From NCBI GenBank assembly GCA_024225635.1, contig JAAEMK010000691.1, positions 1-64,000 of the forward strand: a stretch of DNA of 64,000 nucleotides, written 5' to 3'. The DNA comes from Desulfobacteraceae bacterium (GTDB taxonomy: Bacteria; Desulfobacterota; Desulfobacteria; Desulfobacterales; Desulfobacteraceae). The translations under genes and the position numbers were made by a program. This document shows positions 26,090-35,570 of the stretch, one piece after another (the stretch's first letter is position 1; each line of letters begins with the position of its first letter). The notes below the pieces were generated by a model. The model searched no databases. It was not told the DNA's origin and saw only the letters and a list, made by a program, of their open reading frames with translations.

Positions 26090-27289
26090 TCAAGCCCGCC
26101 GGGGATTACCCTGTTTAAAAATAACCTTCAGGGTTTTTTCAGCGACAAGCCTCGACGTCGTGAATTTAACCCCGCAAACGCTGTATAATCCTTTTACGCC
26201 CCCGTTTTTCCCATGATCAATGATCTCTTCCCGCTCGGACAGGTTCACCTGGCCGGGGGTTTTTACCGGGAGCAATCCCGCATGAATTGCGGTTATTTCA
26301 CTTTTATCAAGAGTCAATCCGGGGACGGCGTCATTTATCTCCGAGATAAACCCTTCCAGCTGGGAAGCCCCAGGCCCGGGTGCTGCCTTGCCCACAGGGG
26401 ACTCCCATGGCGCGTGCCCTGTGCCGGCAAACAGTTTTCCCTTAAGGGGAACAATGAAATATGTCCTGGCATTTTTCTTTTTCGGGGTTACCGCCACAGC
26501 GTGATCGGAAAGGGCCTCCCGGTCAAACAGCACGTTCCAGGCCAATGACGGGTAAAACAGCTTTTGAATTTCCCTGCCAAATATACGGGTGAGACCGCGG
26601 CTCCAAGGGCCTGCGGCGTTCACGACCGCATCTGCGAAAACAGTCGATTTCTCACCGTTTTTTTGGGATACGACCTTGACTCCGGCCACGGTGTTTCCCC
26701 TTGTTACAAGTTCAACGGCTTCACACCGGTTCAAAGCGGCCGCCCCGTTTTGCCGTGCGGTTTCCAGAATATGATGAAGCAGTGCGTTGGAATCCGGCAT
26801 GAACGCGTCATACCAAAGGGCTGCCCCCACAAGCCCGTTTTTATCGACCGCCGGGAAAATGGTATCCGTTTGAGCGGCGTTGACCACCTTGCCCCGGGGA
26901 AGGCGCCGGTCATCCCTCACCCCCTGATTGCGCTGCCAGGAAAGAATATCGTTCACGGCCAGAGCTGTTTTCAGAACCGAAGGCCGCCGCAACCCTTTCC
27001 CATAGAGCGGTATCAGGCACGGCAAAGGCTTGACATATTCGGGAAAGTTTTTAAGGAACCAAGTTCTCTCCCCTACCGATTCCCGGAAACGCGGCAAATT
27101 CAATGTCTGGAGGTACCTGAAGCCGCCGTGGATGATGCGCAGGCTGTTTGCGCTGGTATGTTCCCCAAAGCCGTCCCTTTCAAGGAGAATGGAACGCAGT
27201 CCCTTCCGGGCTGCTTCATGGGAAAGCATGATACCGTAAACACCCCCCCCGATGATGATCAGATCATATTTTTGTTCCGCATATTCCAT
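26090..27289 (-). CDS. FAD-dependent oxidoreductase (DAO/GlpD-like)
   Basis: The Rossmann FAD motif YDLIIIGGGVYGIMLSHEAA begins at residue 9, with ERDGF following it. SLRIIHGGFRYLQ (about 50-62) closely resembles the glycerol-3-phosphate dehydrogenase block, and a second dinucleotide block is VNAAGPWSR near 228. The role in the EPS pathway is not clear. It could oxidise a glycerol-phosphate or sugar-derived substrate for a polymer substituent. Its ATG overlaps the epimerase stop (TGATG), so the two are coupled. There is no signal peptide. Confidence 0.78.
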   Translation of the reverse strand: MEYAEQKYDLIIIGGGVYGIMLSHEAARKGLRSILLERDGFGEHTSANSLRIIHGGFRYLQTLNLPRFRESVGERTWFLKNFPEYVKPLPCLIPLYGKGLRRPSVLKTALAVNDILSWQRNQGVRDDRRLPRGKVVNAAQTDTIFPAVDKNGLVGAALWYDAFMPDSNALLHHILETARQNGAAALNRCEAVELVTRGNTVAGVKVVSQKNGEKSTVFADAVVNAAGPWSRGLTRIFGREIQKLFYPSLAWNVLFDREALSDHAVAVTPKKKNARTYFIVPLKGKLFAGTGHAPWESPVGKAAPGPGASQLEGFISEINDAVPGLTLDKSEITAIHAGLLPVKTPGQVNLSEREEIIDHGKNGGVKGLYSVCGVKFTTSRLVAEKTLKVIFKQGNPRRA

Positions 27290-28269
27290 CAGATCAGTCC
27301 CTTGGATTTATACCACTCAGCCGTCCGGGCAACCCCCTCCCTTAACCCGACCTTGGGCTGGTACCCCAGGAGTTCTCCGGCTTTTTTGATGCTGAAGGCC
27401 CTGTCCAGGGCAAAGAATTCCACCCTCCGGGGATAGAGGGGCGGATTGATTCCGGCCAAGCGGCACACTTTTTCACATATTTCGGCAGCAAGGTATACAG
27501 GCCGGTACGGCACACTCAATTTTGGATATGGCTTTTTCAAAACATCGGCAATGATTATGCAAAGCTCACGAAGGGTGGTGTCCCCCCCGCCCCCGATGGT
27601 AAAAACCTCTCCCACCGCTTCAGGCCGTGTTCCGCACAGGATGATGCCGTCAACAAGATCGTCTATGAATGTCATATGGTATAAGACTTCCCCGGACCCA
27701 ATCATCACAAATAATCCTCGGTTTATCGGCCGAAACAATTTCAGGAACCTTGTATCCCCAGGCCCGTAAATGCCAACAGGCCGGACCACCGATACAGGTA
27801 GAGCGCTACCGAAATATTCCCGGGCAATCAGTTCCCCCGCAAGTTTTGACTCCTGATAATGATCCCCCGGCCGGAAACGGTAGTTTTCATCCGCCGGCGG
27901 ATCTTCAATTTCACCCTGCACCCCTACGGTTGAACAATGGACAAATCTTTTCACCTGTGCCTTGGCCGCAGCTTCCAGCAGGTTCCTCGTCGCCCCGACA
28001 TTGACCAGGTTAAATTCGTCCCGATCGCTGTGTTCAGTGCGATAGGCTGCGGCAATGTGGTAAACCCTGTCAATGTCATCAAAGTTTTCCCCTACGGAGA
28101 CAGGATCCGTGATATCCGTCACCCTGCATTCAACACCGAGCAGCTTTAGTTTTTTCACCATTGGCCCGGGCCTTACAAACGCCGCCACCTTCTCACCGTC
28201 AAGAACCAGGCGTTTGCACAGATTCCAGCCAGTAAACCCGGTGGCCCCTGTTACAAGTGTTTTTCCCAA
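27289..28269 (-). CDS. NAD-dependent epimerase/dehydratase (extended SDR)
   Basis: An extended short-chain dehydrogenase with the NAD-binding TGATGFTGWNL (7-17) and the catalytic YQESK (about residues 137-141) preceded by HCSTVGVQG. Proteins of this kind in sugar clusters are epimerases, dehydratases or reductases of NDP-sugars. Sequence alone does not say which. It lies five bases after asnB2 and overlaps the FAD oxidoreductase by one base. Confidence 0.83.
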   Translation of the reverse strand: MGKTLVTGATGFTGWNLCKRLVLDGEKVAAFVRPGPMVKKLKLLGVECRVTDITDPVSVGENFDDIDRVYHIAAAYRTEHSDRDEFNLVNVGATRNLLEAAAKAQVKRFVHCSTVGVQGEIEDPPADENYRFRPGDHYQESKLAGELIAREYFGSALPVSVVRPVGIYGPGDTRFLKLFRPINRGLFVMIGSGEVLYHMTFIDDLVDGIILCGTRPEAVGEVFTIGGGGDTTLRELCIIIADVLKKPYPKLSVPYRPVYLAAEICEKVCRLAGINPPLYPRRVEFFALDRAFSIKKAGELLGYQPKVGLREGVARTAEWYKSKGLI

Positions 28270-28273
28270 GATC

Positions 28274-30148
28274 TCACCCCTCCAGCCATCGATTCCGCCA
28301 TGATTGAAATACCATTAAAGCCCATAAGATGTGACTGTGATTTGCAACCCCCGCGAGATGCTCCCTTTTCAGCTTTTCAATTGCGGCCGGCTGGAAAAGT
28401 CCCTCCCGCGCGATCCTTTGACTGTCCAGCAGTTCTTCCATCAGCGGCAAAAGCTCGAAGCTGAGCCACTGTTTGATGGGAATGCTGAACCCCTCTTTGG
28501 GACGATAGACGCAGTCGGAAGGGATATGCCGCGCCGCGACTTTTTTCAGCAGCACTTTGGTTTTTCCGCTGTTCACCTTGAACCTGTCCGGAATTTGAAA
28601 GGCAAGTTCCACAAGTTCTCTGTCAAGGAAAGGAACCCTGGCCTCCAGGGATACGGCCATGGACATACGGTCGGTTTTAACCAGGCAGTTATCGCACAGG
28701 TAGCTTTTCAGGTCCACATACAAACTCCTGTTGAGGGGTTGCCTGGCACCCGCTTTCTTGAACAGCTCAAAGATATGTGCTGTTGCCGGCGTATTCAGTT
28801 GTTTCAGGGCATCCCGGGTGAACAGCCGCTCCCTTACGGCCTCCCCCGCAAACAGCCGCCATCTTGCATGGGAGATTTCCTCCGGATGGGCCAGCCCCTC
28901 CACAAACCGCTTTGCTTTGTTCACAAGCCCTTTCTTGGCCTGCCGCGGTTTGAGGGAATTGATGAAGGGCTCAATGGCGTTCCTGCGCAAAAAACCCGGA
29001 AGGAACTGGTACTGTCTGGCTTTTTCGTCTGCAATATACGTTTCATACCCGCCGAACAACTCATCCCCCCCATCCCCGCTCAAGGCAACGGTAACAGACT
29101 TCCTGGCCAGGCGTGACACAAGATAGGTGGGAAAAATGGAAAAATCCCCGATGGGGTCATCCATGAAATACATCAATTTGTCAAAAAGACCGGATACGTC
29201 CGGTTTAATGATCTCATCCTCATGATCGAGTCCCAGATGATCCGCGGCCTTTCTCGCCCAGTGCAACTCGTTATAACTGGGGTCATCAAAACCGATGCTG
29301 AATGTCCGGGCCCGGCCCATGGAGCCAGTGACAAGGGAGGAATCAACCCCGCCTGACAGAAACGCCCCCAGGGGCACATCGCTGACCAGCTGCCGCCGGA
29401 CACTCTCTTTAACCTTGCGGTCGACCTCTTCAGTCCACTCATCCAGGGTTTTAAACCGGTTTTCGGAAACCTCAGGAACATCCCAGTAGGTGGAGGGTGC
29501 GCATGAGGGACGCCTGAGGTCAATAGTCAGCATGGCACCGGGCGCAAGCTTATGCACATTTTTCAACAAGGTGCCTTCACCCGGGATGTATTCCCAGGAA
29601 AGGAACTCGCCCAATGCATCGACATTGAGCTCTTTATGGATGAGCCGGCTTGCTGCAAGGGCTTTGATCTCCGACCCCCAGACAAGAACCCGATGATCAA
29701 AATAATAGAAGAGCGGCTTTATGCCGATATGATCCCGTACCAGTATCAGCTTTTTGCGGGTTGAATCATGGAGAGCAATGGCGAACATTCCGTTAAGATG
29801 CCGGGGAAACCCATCCCTGTACTCCTCATAGGCATGGACAATCACTTCGGTATCTGAATTTGTCTTAAACCGGTGCCCCTTCTTTTCCAGTTCATCCCGC
29901 AAAGTGCGAAAATTATATATTTCGCCATTGCAGATCACCCGAACCGAACCATCCTCGTTAAAGATAGGCTGATGTCCCCCTTTCAGATCGATGATTGCAA
30001 GACGGCGCATGCCAAATCCCACGTTATCCCGGATATCAATCCCCTCGTCATCGGGACCACGGTGTTTTATGGTGTCGCACATGGACCGCAGCAACTCCGG
30101 ATCAGGAGAAGCGCCAAGGAATGACGCAATGCCGGTTATTCCGCACAC
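28274..30148 (-). CDS. asnB: Exosortase-associated asparagine synthetase-type amidotransferase
   Basis: Begins with GTG encoding the MCGITGI start whose Cys2 is the glutaminase nucleophile. RGPDDEG, RRLAIIDL and CNGEIYNF follow, and the synthetase PPi loop SGGVDSS is at 265-271. SGDGGDELFGGY marks the ATP-pyrophosphatase domain. It overlaps the GT4 gene by 13 bases. Proteins at this position in XrtA/PEP-CTERM loci are a recognised amidotransferase family whose polymer substrate is not established. This copy clusters with the conserved core, unlike the one at 11050 in the variable part. Confidence 0.88.
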   Translation of the reverse strand: MCGITGIASFLGASPDPELLRSMCDTIKHRGPDDEGIDIRDNVGFGMRRLAIIDLKGGHQPIFNEDGSVRVICNGEIYNFRTLRDELEKKGHRFKTNSDTEVIVHAYEEYRDGFPRHLNGMFAIALHDSTRKKLILVRDHIGIKPLFYYFDHRVLVWGSEIKALAASRLIHKELNVDALGEFLSWEYIPGEGTLLKNVHKLAPGAMLTIDLRRPSCAPSTYWDVPEVSENRFKTLDEWTEEVDRKVKESVRRQLVSDVPLGAFLSGGVDSSLVTGSMGRARTFSIGFDDPSYNELHWARKAADHLGLDHEDEIIKPDVSGLFDKLMYFMDDPIGDFSIFPTYLVSRLARKSVTVALSGDGGDELFGGYETYIADEKARQYQFLPGFLRRNAIEPFINSLKPRQAKKGLVNKAKRFVEGLAHPEEISHARWRLFAGEAVRERLFTRDALKQLNTPATAHIFELFKKAGARQPLNRSLYVDLKSYLCDNCLVKTDRMSMAVSLEARVPFLDRELVELAFQIPDRFKVNSGKTKVLLKKVAARHIPSDCVYRPKEGFSIPIKQWLSFELLPLMEELLDSQRIAREGLFQPAAIEKLKREHLAGVANHSHILWALMVFQSWRNRWLEG

Positions 30149-31323
30149 GCTATTATCCCCAATATTTTCCGCATCTTCTCGATATAAACGGGCCGCGAAT
30201 ATTTCTTTTCATAAACGCGGACGGCATTCATGGCTTTTGTCCTTCCCGGGCCATCGGGCACAATGGCTTCCATGATTTTATCCGCCATATCACCGGGCTC
30301 CGGCGTTGCCAGGAAAGAGATCTCCCCATCGAGCACCTGTGTATGGGAATAAATATCCGTGGCCACCAAAGGAATTCCACCGGCCAGCAGCTCATAGATT
30401 TTCAACGGTGTATTGGTCCCTGCAATCCGGGGAGAAACAATGACATGGGCCAAAGCACAATATCTCTTTGCCAGCTCCTGGGGGACACGCCCTGTAAAAA
30501 GGGCGCTGTCGGCCACGCCCCGCTTTTGGGCATAATCCGAATAAAAAGCGACCTGTGGGTCACTGCCGCCGACAACGATCAAAAACGCATCATTGATTTT
30601 GTCGTGAACCTTTTTAAACGAGTCGATCAGCAGTTCGATGCCCTGGTATGACTCAAGGGTGCCCGCATAAACGATGAACCGTTTATTTCCGGGAAGATTT
30701 TCCATATCCGGAAGGCTATTTACGCCCGGGGCCGACGATTTCAATTTAACATGGTCAAAAATTGAATTTTCAATCATTACATGCTTTTCCGGCTTGTCAA
30801 TCACCCCGTCTACGTAGTCCGACAGATCAGGGCATATGGTAATGACCGCATCAGCGGATTTCAGACAGGTGTCTTCGAGCTTCCTGAAAAGGGTTATGAG
30901 CAGTTCCGAACGGGTGAAATTAAAGTTGGTCAACTGCTGGGGAAGACTCGAATGCATATCATATATCAATTTAAACCGGAACAGGCCCTTAAAAAACCGG
31001 CAAAAGAAGACCGCCTCTTCATGGGCGTGGACAAAATCATAGCGCCTGGTGAAAAGAAGCATAAACGCCCAAATCACAATAAAAAAATCCAGAAACAGTT
31101 TCAGGAAGGAGGGGCCGATTTTTACATTGCCTAGGATTTTAAACCTGGGAATTCTAATGATATTGACACCGGGAATATCGGGATCCTCTCCTTCCCCATA
31201 GGTGAGAAGATCGATCTTCACACCGAATTCGGCGGTGGCAAGGGTGCGATAGTAAACACTGAAAGGTGTTCCCCGGGGGGAAAAAAAGGGTTGGGGGGCA
31301 ATGATGAGTGCTCTTGCGGTCAT
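30136..31323 (-). CDS. GT4 glycosyltransferase, exosortase-locus type
   Basis: A GT-B retaining transferase. The N-terminal domain shows PQPFFSPRGTPFSVYYR (11-27). The C-terminal donor domain holds FIVYAGTLESYQGIELLIDS (about 214-233) and the E-x7-E-type block NTPLKIYELLAGGIPLVATD (about 314-333). It is likely cytoplasmic and peripheral. Glycosyltransferases of this type regularly accompany the exosortase A amidotransferase. It overlaps its neighbours by 4 and 13 bases. Confidence 0.86.
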   Translation of the reverse strand: MTARALIIAPQPFFSPRGTPFSVYYRTLATAEFGVKIDLLTYGEGEDPDIPGVNIIRIPRFKILGNVKIGPSFLKLFLDFFIVIWAFMLLFTRRYDFVHAHEEAVFFCRFFKGLFRFKLIYDMHSSLPQQLTNFNFTRSELLITLFRKLEDTCLKSADAVITICPDLSDYVDGVIDKPEKHVMIENSIFDHVKLKSSAPGVNSLPDMENLPGNKRFIVYAGTLESYQGIELLIDSFKKVHDKINDAFLIVVGGSDPQVAFYSDYAQKRGVADSALFTGRVPQELAKRYCALAHVIVSPRIAGTNTPLKIYELLAGGIPLVATDIYSHTQVLDGEISFLATPEPGDMADKIMEAIVPDGPGRTKAMNAVRVYEKKYSRPVYIEKMRKILGIIACAE

Positions 31324-32132
31324 GACATACCTTTTTTAAATCTCTTTAATATCTGCATACCCAGCTGGTGTTTCACAAACCGGCAGCCGGATTCAAGCCG
31401 GCCGTAGGAACGGCAGGAGATGCCCGGATCGGATAACATGCGTTTCAAATCATCCGCCGGCCTGTCGGGACAAAGTGTCCCGTCAATGGCAAAGCCAAAG
31501 CATCCGCCGCGATGACACTCGGACACAAAAGGAAGGGGATCGCTGCCGGGAAGTATTCTGATCCCCCTTTTCAGCCCGCGGGTAAACTGGCTGGGGTACG
31601 GCAGCCACCTGGAACGGCCGCTGTTGTCTCCCAGGAAAAAATGCGGTCCGCCATCTATCAGCCCGTTGACGATCCGTCCCCTTTTCCCTGTCCATTTTCC
31701 AAATCCCCATGGAATGACGGGAATGGCTCCGCTGGCATTTACGCCATGGATCAAATCTTCAATGGGCAATCTTTCTTCAAAATCACGGTTGATGGCAATG
31801 GCAAGCAGTTCAAGATTTTCCCTGGTGACAATCTGCCGTCCGGCGATGATATAGAGCCGCTCCCGGCTCGTGGATTCGGCATACAGTGAATTGTTTTCAC
31901 CGGTATGGTGAAATGACCAGGGCGCCGTACCGGGGGAGCCTGAATCCGCATGGGCGGCAAGCCGGTTGAACAGCCGGTTATCATCGGTATCGGTAAGACA
32001 TAAGACGGCCATGAAATCATTTTCCCTGTTTACCCTTGCCGCCTCCCTGTAAAAATTGGCATGGGCTGAACTCAAAAAACCGGGAAGGTTGAAAAGACCG
32101 TAAATGTGCACATGTGAATCAACCAGGATCAA
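31320..32132 (-). CDS. PHP-like/amidohydrolase-like protein of exosortase locus, function unknown
   Basis: The protein opens with LVDSHVHIYGL, a DxHxH metal-binding start typical of PHP and amidohydrolase barrels. Further candidate ligand blocks are VLCLTDTDDN, AIPVIPWGFGKW, FFLGDNSGRSRW and ILPGSDPLPF, in the order expected for a TIM-barrel metallohydrolase. I recognise no assigned reaction. The frame extends to a TTG at 32159 that overlaps the FemAB-like gene, but TTG at 32132 has GAGG nine bases upstream, leaves a 16-base gap and starts right at the conserved block, so I prefer it. Confidence 0.65.
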   Translation of the reverse strand: MILVDSHVHIYGLFNLPGFLSSAHANFYREAARVNRENDFMAVLCLTDTDDNRLFNRLAAHADSGSPGTAPWSFHHTGENNSLYAESTSRERLYIIAGRQIVTRENLELLAIAINRDFEERLPIEDLIHGVNASGAIPVIPWGFGKWTGKRGRIVNGLIDGGPHFFLGDNSGRSRWLPYPSQFTRGLKRGIRILPGSDPLPFVSECHRGGCFGFAIDGTLCPDRPADDLKRMLSDPGISCRSYGRLESGCRFVKHQLGMQILKRFKKGMS

Positions 32133-32148
32133 AGGCGTATATCCTCTT

Positions 32149-33201
32149 TTACAAATCAATATACCTGCGCAGGGCAGGCCCCAGCCCTCTGCTCACTGAG
32201 ACCGGCAGTGTGGACCAGAAATCTCCAACCCTGGCGGCAAGCCCGCTGTTAAAACCGTTGCCGGCCTTTTTTATGGCCATTTTTTCGGCAATCGAGAACC
32301 AGAACAAAGGGGCGGGCTTGGCCCCCCATTGCATTTTAAACCGGTACGTCCCCTCCCCCGGAGAAGATCGGCCAAAATCAAACAGCGGATACCCCATATC
32401 ACAGGCAAATTTCAGAAAACTCCAGTACAGAAGCATGTTGGGATTCCAACGATTGAACCTGCGCAGGGAAGATGCCCAGGGCACGGAAACCTGATTGGGA
32501 TGACACAGCAGGATCCCCCCTGCCGCAGGTGAATTGTCCGGCATTCGCACAAGAAACAGGTGAGCCCTGCTACCAAAGCTTTCAAGAACGGCCCTCAGCC
32601 ACCGGGCGCTGTGGACCGGGGAACCAAGATCACGCATGTTTTCAGAAAAAAGCGGATAAAATTCCCTGAGGAGCTCTTTCCCGCCAATTTGCGATGTCAA
32701 CCCGTCACGCATGGGTTTTTTCACCTGGCTTCTTAACTTAGCCTTGAACGAAGCCAACAATGTGGCCGAATCCCGAGGTAGTTTGAGAACCATCCTGACT
32801 TTGTTATCATTTAACGCCCTTTCTTTTTCAATTGCCCCCAAGGGGGTCGAAGATCGAATGACAATCCGGCTGATTCCCTTGCTCTTGGCAATTTCAAGCG
32901 CCCCGCGCATCAATTCTTTTTCGATTGCCGGGGAATCCGCCAGGGAACCTGCCGAGTCACAGAAAGGCAAAGAGATCAACTCTCCTTTCAGAAAGGGGAA
33001 ATGATGATGAATAAGGGGCAGTATCCCCACAATACGACCACCGGGGACCTTCTCGGCCATCATATAACACGATTTAAAACCATACGCTTTTTCAACAGCC
33101 GTTTTCCATGCCAGAAGATGGTTGAGCATGCCCCGGGGATGGTTCAGGACATAATGGTCCCAGCCTCCGGCATCCGTTGAAGTAAATTGTCTTATTATCA
33201 C
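32149..33201 (-). CDS. FemAB-like protein, exosortase/PEP-CTERM associated
   Basis: A double-GNAT protein related to the FemAB family, which transfers aminoacyl groups from tRNA or other donors. The conserved C-terminal block NPNMLLYWSFLKFACDMG followed by DFGRSSPGEGTYRFK (about 290-305) is characteristic of the version found in exosortase-linked EPS loci. The start is GTG at 33201, overlapping the upstream deacetylase as GTGA. Its chemistry in these loci is not established; addition of an amino acid to the polymer is a reasonable guess. Confidence 0.83.
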   Translation of the reverse strand: MIIRQFTSTDAGGWDHYVLNHPRGMLNHLLAWKTAVEKAYGFKSCYMMAEKVPGGRIVGILPLIHHHFPFLKGELISLPFCDSAGSLADSPAIEKELMRGALEIAKSKGISRIVIRSSTPLGAIEKERALNDNKVRMVLKLPRDSATLLASFKAKLRSQVKKPMRDGLTSQIGGKELLREFYPLFSENMRDLGSPVHSARWLRAVLESFGSRAHLFLVRMPDNSPAAGGILLCHPNQVSVPWASSLRRFNRWNPNMLLYWSFLKFACDMGYPLFDFGRSSPGEGTYRFKMQWGAKPAPLFWFSIAEKMAIKKAGNGFNSGLAARVGDFWSTLPVSVSRGLGPALRRYIDL

Positions 33202-34082
33202 TGTGGCAAAACCGATAGTTTAGTGTTTAGGTAAGTGTTGCAGGCCTTAAACGAACACATGCGAAATTTTTCAATCAACGCCCTGAGCTTGAATTCGGTC
33301 CTGGTAAGATTAATATAATGCCTGAACCTGAAACCCGGTGTCGCATGGGTCAGCCTTGGTTGTCCGGGATCAAATTCCCAGGGATGTGAATAAAAAACAA
33401 AGCCCCCGGACTGATTCAGCACCGATTGCACTCCCATCTGAAACAGGGGAAAAGGAATCAACCTGAAGTAGCCGCCTCCCCCCAGGGGAAAAAATTGCCG
33501 GCCAAGCTTGAGATTAGTCACCGGCAACTCAAAAAAATGTTCCGACAATCGATAGGCAATGCCTTGCCTGTCCTTCTCAAGAAGGTCAAGCACCCCGTAC
33601 CTACCGTGCATGCCAAAGGAGTTGTAACTGGAATCATAAAGATAACCTGCATCCTCTATTATCTTCAAAATATCACCATTCACGGCAAAACTGGGAGCTC
33701 TATAACCGGTCACAGCCTCACCGATGATATCTTCAAGCAATTTTCTGCTTTCGATGATGTCTGTGGCAAATTCATTTAAAGACCGGGTGGTTGGCATATG
33801 ATGCCGGAAACCATGGGATGCCACCTCGTGGCCCCGCTGCTGAATTTCACGGACAAGGCGCGGCAGCTTTTCAGCTATCCATCCCAGCACGAAAAACGTG
33901 GCCCTTGGCTGAAACGGGAAGGAATCAAAGAGATCCAGCAGTTTGCGGGTATTGGATTCAACCCTGAGTTCCCTGTCGTTCCAGGAAGAGTACGGAATAT
34001 ATGCCTTAAAATTCTCAACTTGGAACCAGTCCTCCACATCAACCGTCAGAAGAATTGATTTATTCAATTGTTTATCTTTCAA
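33198..34082 (-). CDS. Polysaccharide deacetylase with DUF3473, exosortase A type
   Basis: CE4 motifs: [10 protein letters not shown] (12-21) holds the catalytic aspartates and ASHGFRHH (about 89-96) the zinc histidines. [10 protein letters not shown] is the third motif. The C-terminal extension with [18 protein letters not shown] is the DUF3473 signature of the deacetylase found beside exosortases. No signal peptide is evident. It overlaps the exosortase gene by 11 bases. This family member is one of the best locus markers. Confidence 0.9.
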   Translation of the reverse strand: MKDKQLNKSILLTVDVEDWFQVENFKAYIPYSSWNDRELRVESNTRKLLDLFDSFPFQPRATFFVLGWIAEKLPRLVREIQQRGHEVASHGFRHHMPTTRSLNEFATDIIESRKLLEDIIGEAVTGYRAPSFAVNGDILKIIEDAGYLYDSSYNSFGMHGRYGVLDLLEKDRQGIAYRLSEHFFELPVTNLKLGRQFFPLGGGGYFRLIPFPLFQMGVQSVLNQSGGFVFYSHPWEFDPGQPRLTHATPGFRFRHYINLTRTEFKLRALIEKFRMCSFKACNTYLNTKLSVLPQ

Positions 34083-34905
34083 GTTTCATCTCAACAATAA
34101 AAATCAAATAGAGCAGTAAAAGTGCAACGAAAAAAACGAGGATTCCCGAGATTTCATGGAGAAATCCCTGGGCAGCCTCGGGACCGATACAGGTCGCCAT
34201 GACAGCCGTTGCTGTCAAACGGACGACATTTACAGCGACGGCTATGGGGACCGCCGATAAAAACAGAATCCATTTCTTCACCCGTCCCAAGGGGGAGATA
34301 TAGGCAAATGCGCCCCCCAGGGCCAGCAGGGAAGTGAGGGAACGAAGACCGGAACAGGCATCCACCACCTCAAGGGAGGTGTTGGCGAGATGAAGCACAT
34401 TTCCCTCCCTTAAGACAGGAATCCTCAGGAGATGAACCATGTTGGATGAAAGATCCGCGGCAAAAAGTTGAAGGGGAAATGCAATTTTGTTCCAGATGAT
34501 GGCCGGAATCGGAATCATAATTATAAGATAAATCAGGGGGACGGCAACGGCGGCGGTGATCCGGCCGCCCAAAAGGTAGAGGGTTGTCCCGAAAAGGGTG
34601 ATTATAATGGAAAAGCGCATGACAAAGAGTTCCGCGCCGATATTTCCAACAAGATAGCACACCATGCCAAGGATAATGACCGGAAGCCCCAGCCTCGAAG
34701 AGTTCCTTGCCATTTGTGACAACGCTTCCTTCTTGTGCCAGATCATATAGATGGCAACAAAGGGAATCAAAAAACCATGTGAGAAGTTGGGATTATTGGA
34801 CCAGTCATAAACCAGGGTTGCTATGGCATGGTTGTATAGCAGAAAAAATGCCGAAGCAAGGATAAGACACTGAATGGCCAGATGTTTTTCAATTTTTAAG
34901 ATCAT
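34072..34905 (-). CDS. epsH: Exosortase (EpsH/Xrt) transpeptidase
   Basis: An inner-membrane cysteine protease/transpeptidase family that recognises PEP-CTERM tails and is tied to EPS production. The protein (277 residues, about eight helices) has the full catalytic set: C184 in [11 protein letters not shown]229 in NVVRLTATA and H250 in LHEISG. Unlike many exosortase A proteins it lacks a fused EpsI domain; EpsI is encoded by the next gene with a four-base overlap. No protein with a PEP-CTERM tail was seen in this window, so its substrates must lie elsewhere. Confidence 0.92.
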   Translation of the reverse strand: MILKIEKHLAIQCLILASAFFLLYNHAIATLVYDWSNNPNFSHGFLIPFVAIYMIWHKKEALSQMARNSSRLGLPVIILGMVCYLVGNIGAELFVMRFSIIITLFGTTLYLLGGRITAAVAVPLIYLIIMIPIPAIIWNKIAFPLQLFAADLSSNMVHLLRIPVLREGNVLHLANTSLEVVDACSGLRSLTSLLALGGAFAYISPLGRVKKWILFLSAVPIAVAVNVVRLTATAVMATCIGPEAAQGFLHEISGILVFFVALLLLYLIFIVEMKLER

Positions 34906-35543
34906 GATGGAATATACTCGTTTAGATGGGGATAAATATCCTTTGCAAACCGTTTCAGCAGCTCCAGGGTCAGATCCTCCCTGGTCGTAACCGGAGCAAT
35001 CAGTCTCACAAAGGAGCCGTCGGTTCTATGACGAATTATGGAGTCGACCACGAGCAATATCTTCTGAAGATATTCAGACGCGATGATTCGTCCCCTGGAC
35101 TGGAACCAGTAGAGCATCACCTGCTGCTGGGCGCCCTTTTCAAGCTTCAGGCGAATGACATCGATACTCCTGCGGTTCCCGCTATCCTCCACAGGAACTG
35201 TTTCTATGGAAGTTTCGATGATATTCCATCCGGAACCCGGCATACAGTTTTTGGGAGAATGAATGAGATCCCCCTCTTTCTGGCTCTGGTAGAACCCCAC
35301 ATAGAGTTGAACCGTATCTCCCCCGTCCGATTGATAGGTGGCAAGGATGGAATCATCCACCCCCAGAATCTCATAAATTTTCTCATCAAACTTGGATGGT
35401 ATGCCGCTCCACCCGCCTATTGCCATGGGAAAAGAATCAAAAGAGCGGTTAGGCTTTATGGTTTCGGAATGATTGGCGAAACTGAGAACGACAATTGTAC
35501 CCAGCATTATGCCGGCTACAGTGAATACGCGTTTATAGGTCAT
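34902..35543 (-). CDS. epsI: EpsI family protein
   Basis: A partner of the exosortase, often fused to it. The protein has an N-terminal membrane anchor (about 6-24) and a periplasmic domain with the family motifs [13 protein letters not shown] (about 94-106), LYWFQSRGR (about 143-151) and RTDGSFVRL (about 172-180). Function is unproven; a role at the outer face of the membrane during polymer secretion is assumed. It starts 28 bases after the outer-membrane barrel gene and overlaps epsH. Confidence 0.88.
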   Translation of the reverse strand: MTYKRVFTVAGIMLGTIVVLSFANHSETIKPNRSFDSFPMAIGGWSGIPSKFDEKIYEILGVDDSILATYQSDGGDTVQLYVGFYQSQKEGDLIHSPKNCMPGSGWNIIETSIETVPVEDSGNRRSIDVIRLKLEKGAQQQVMLYWFQSRGRIIASEYLQKILLVVDSIIRHRTDGSFVRLIAPVTTREDLTLELLKRFAKDIYPHLNEYIPS

Positions 35544-35570
35544 GGTGAGCCTTTTTATATTTGGATTAGC

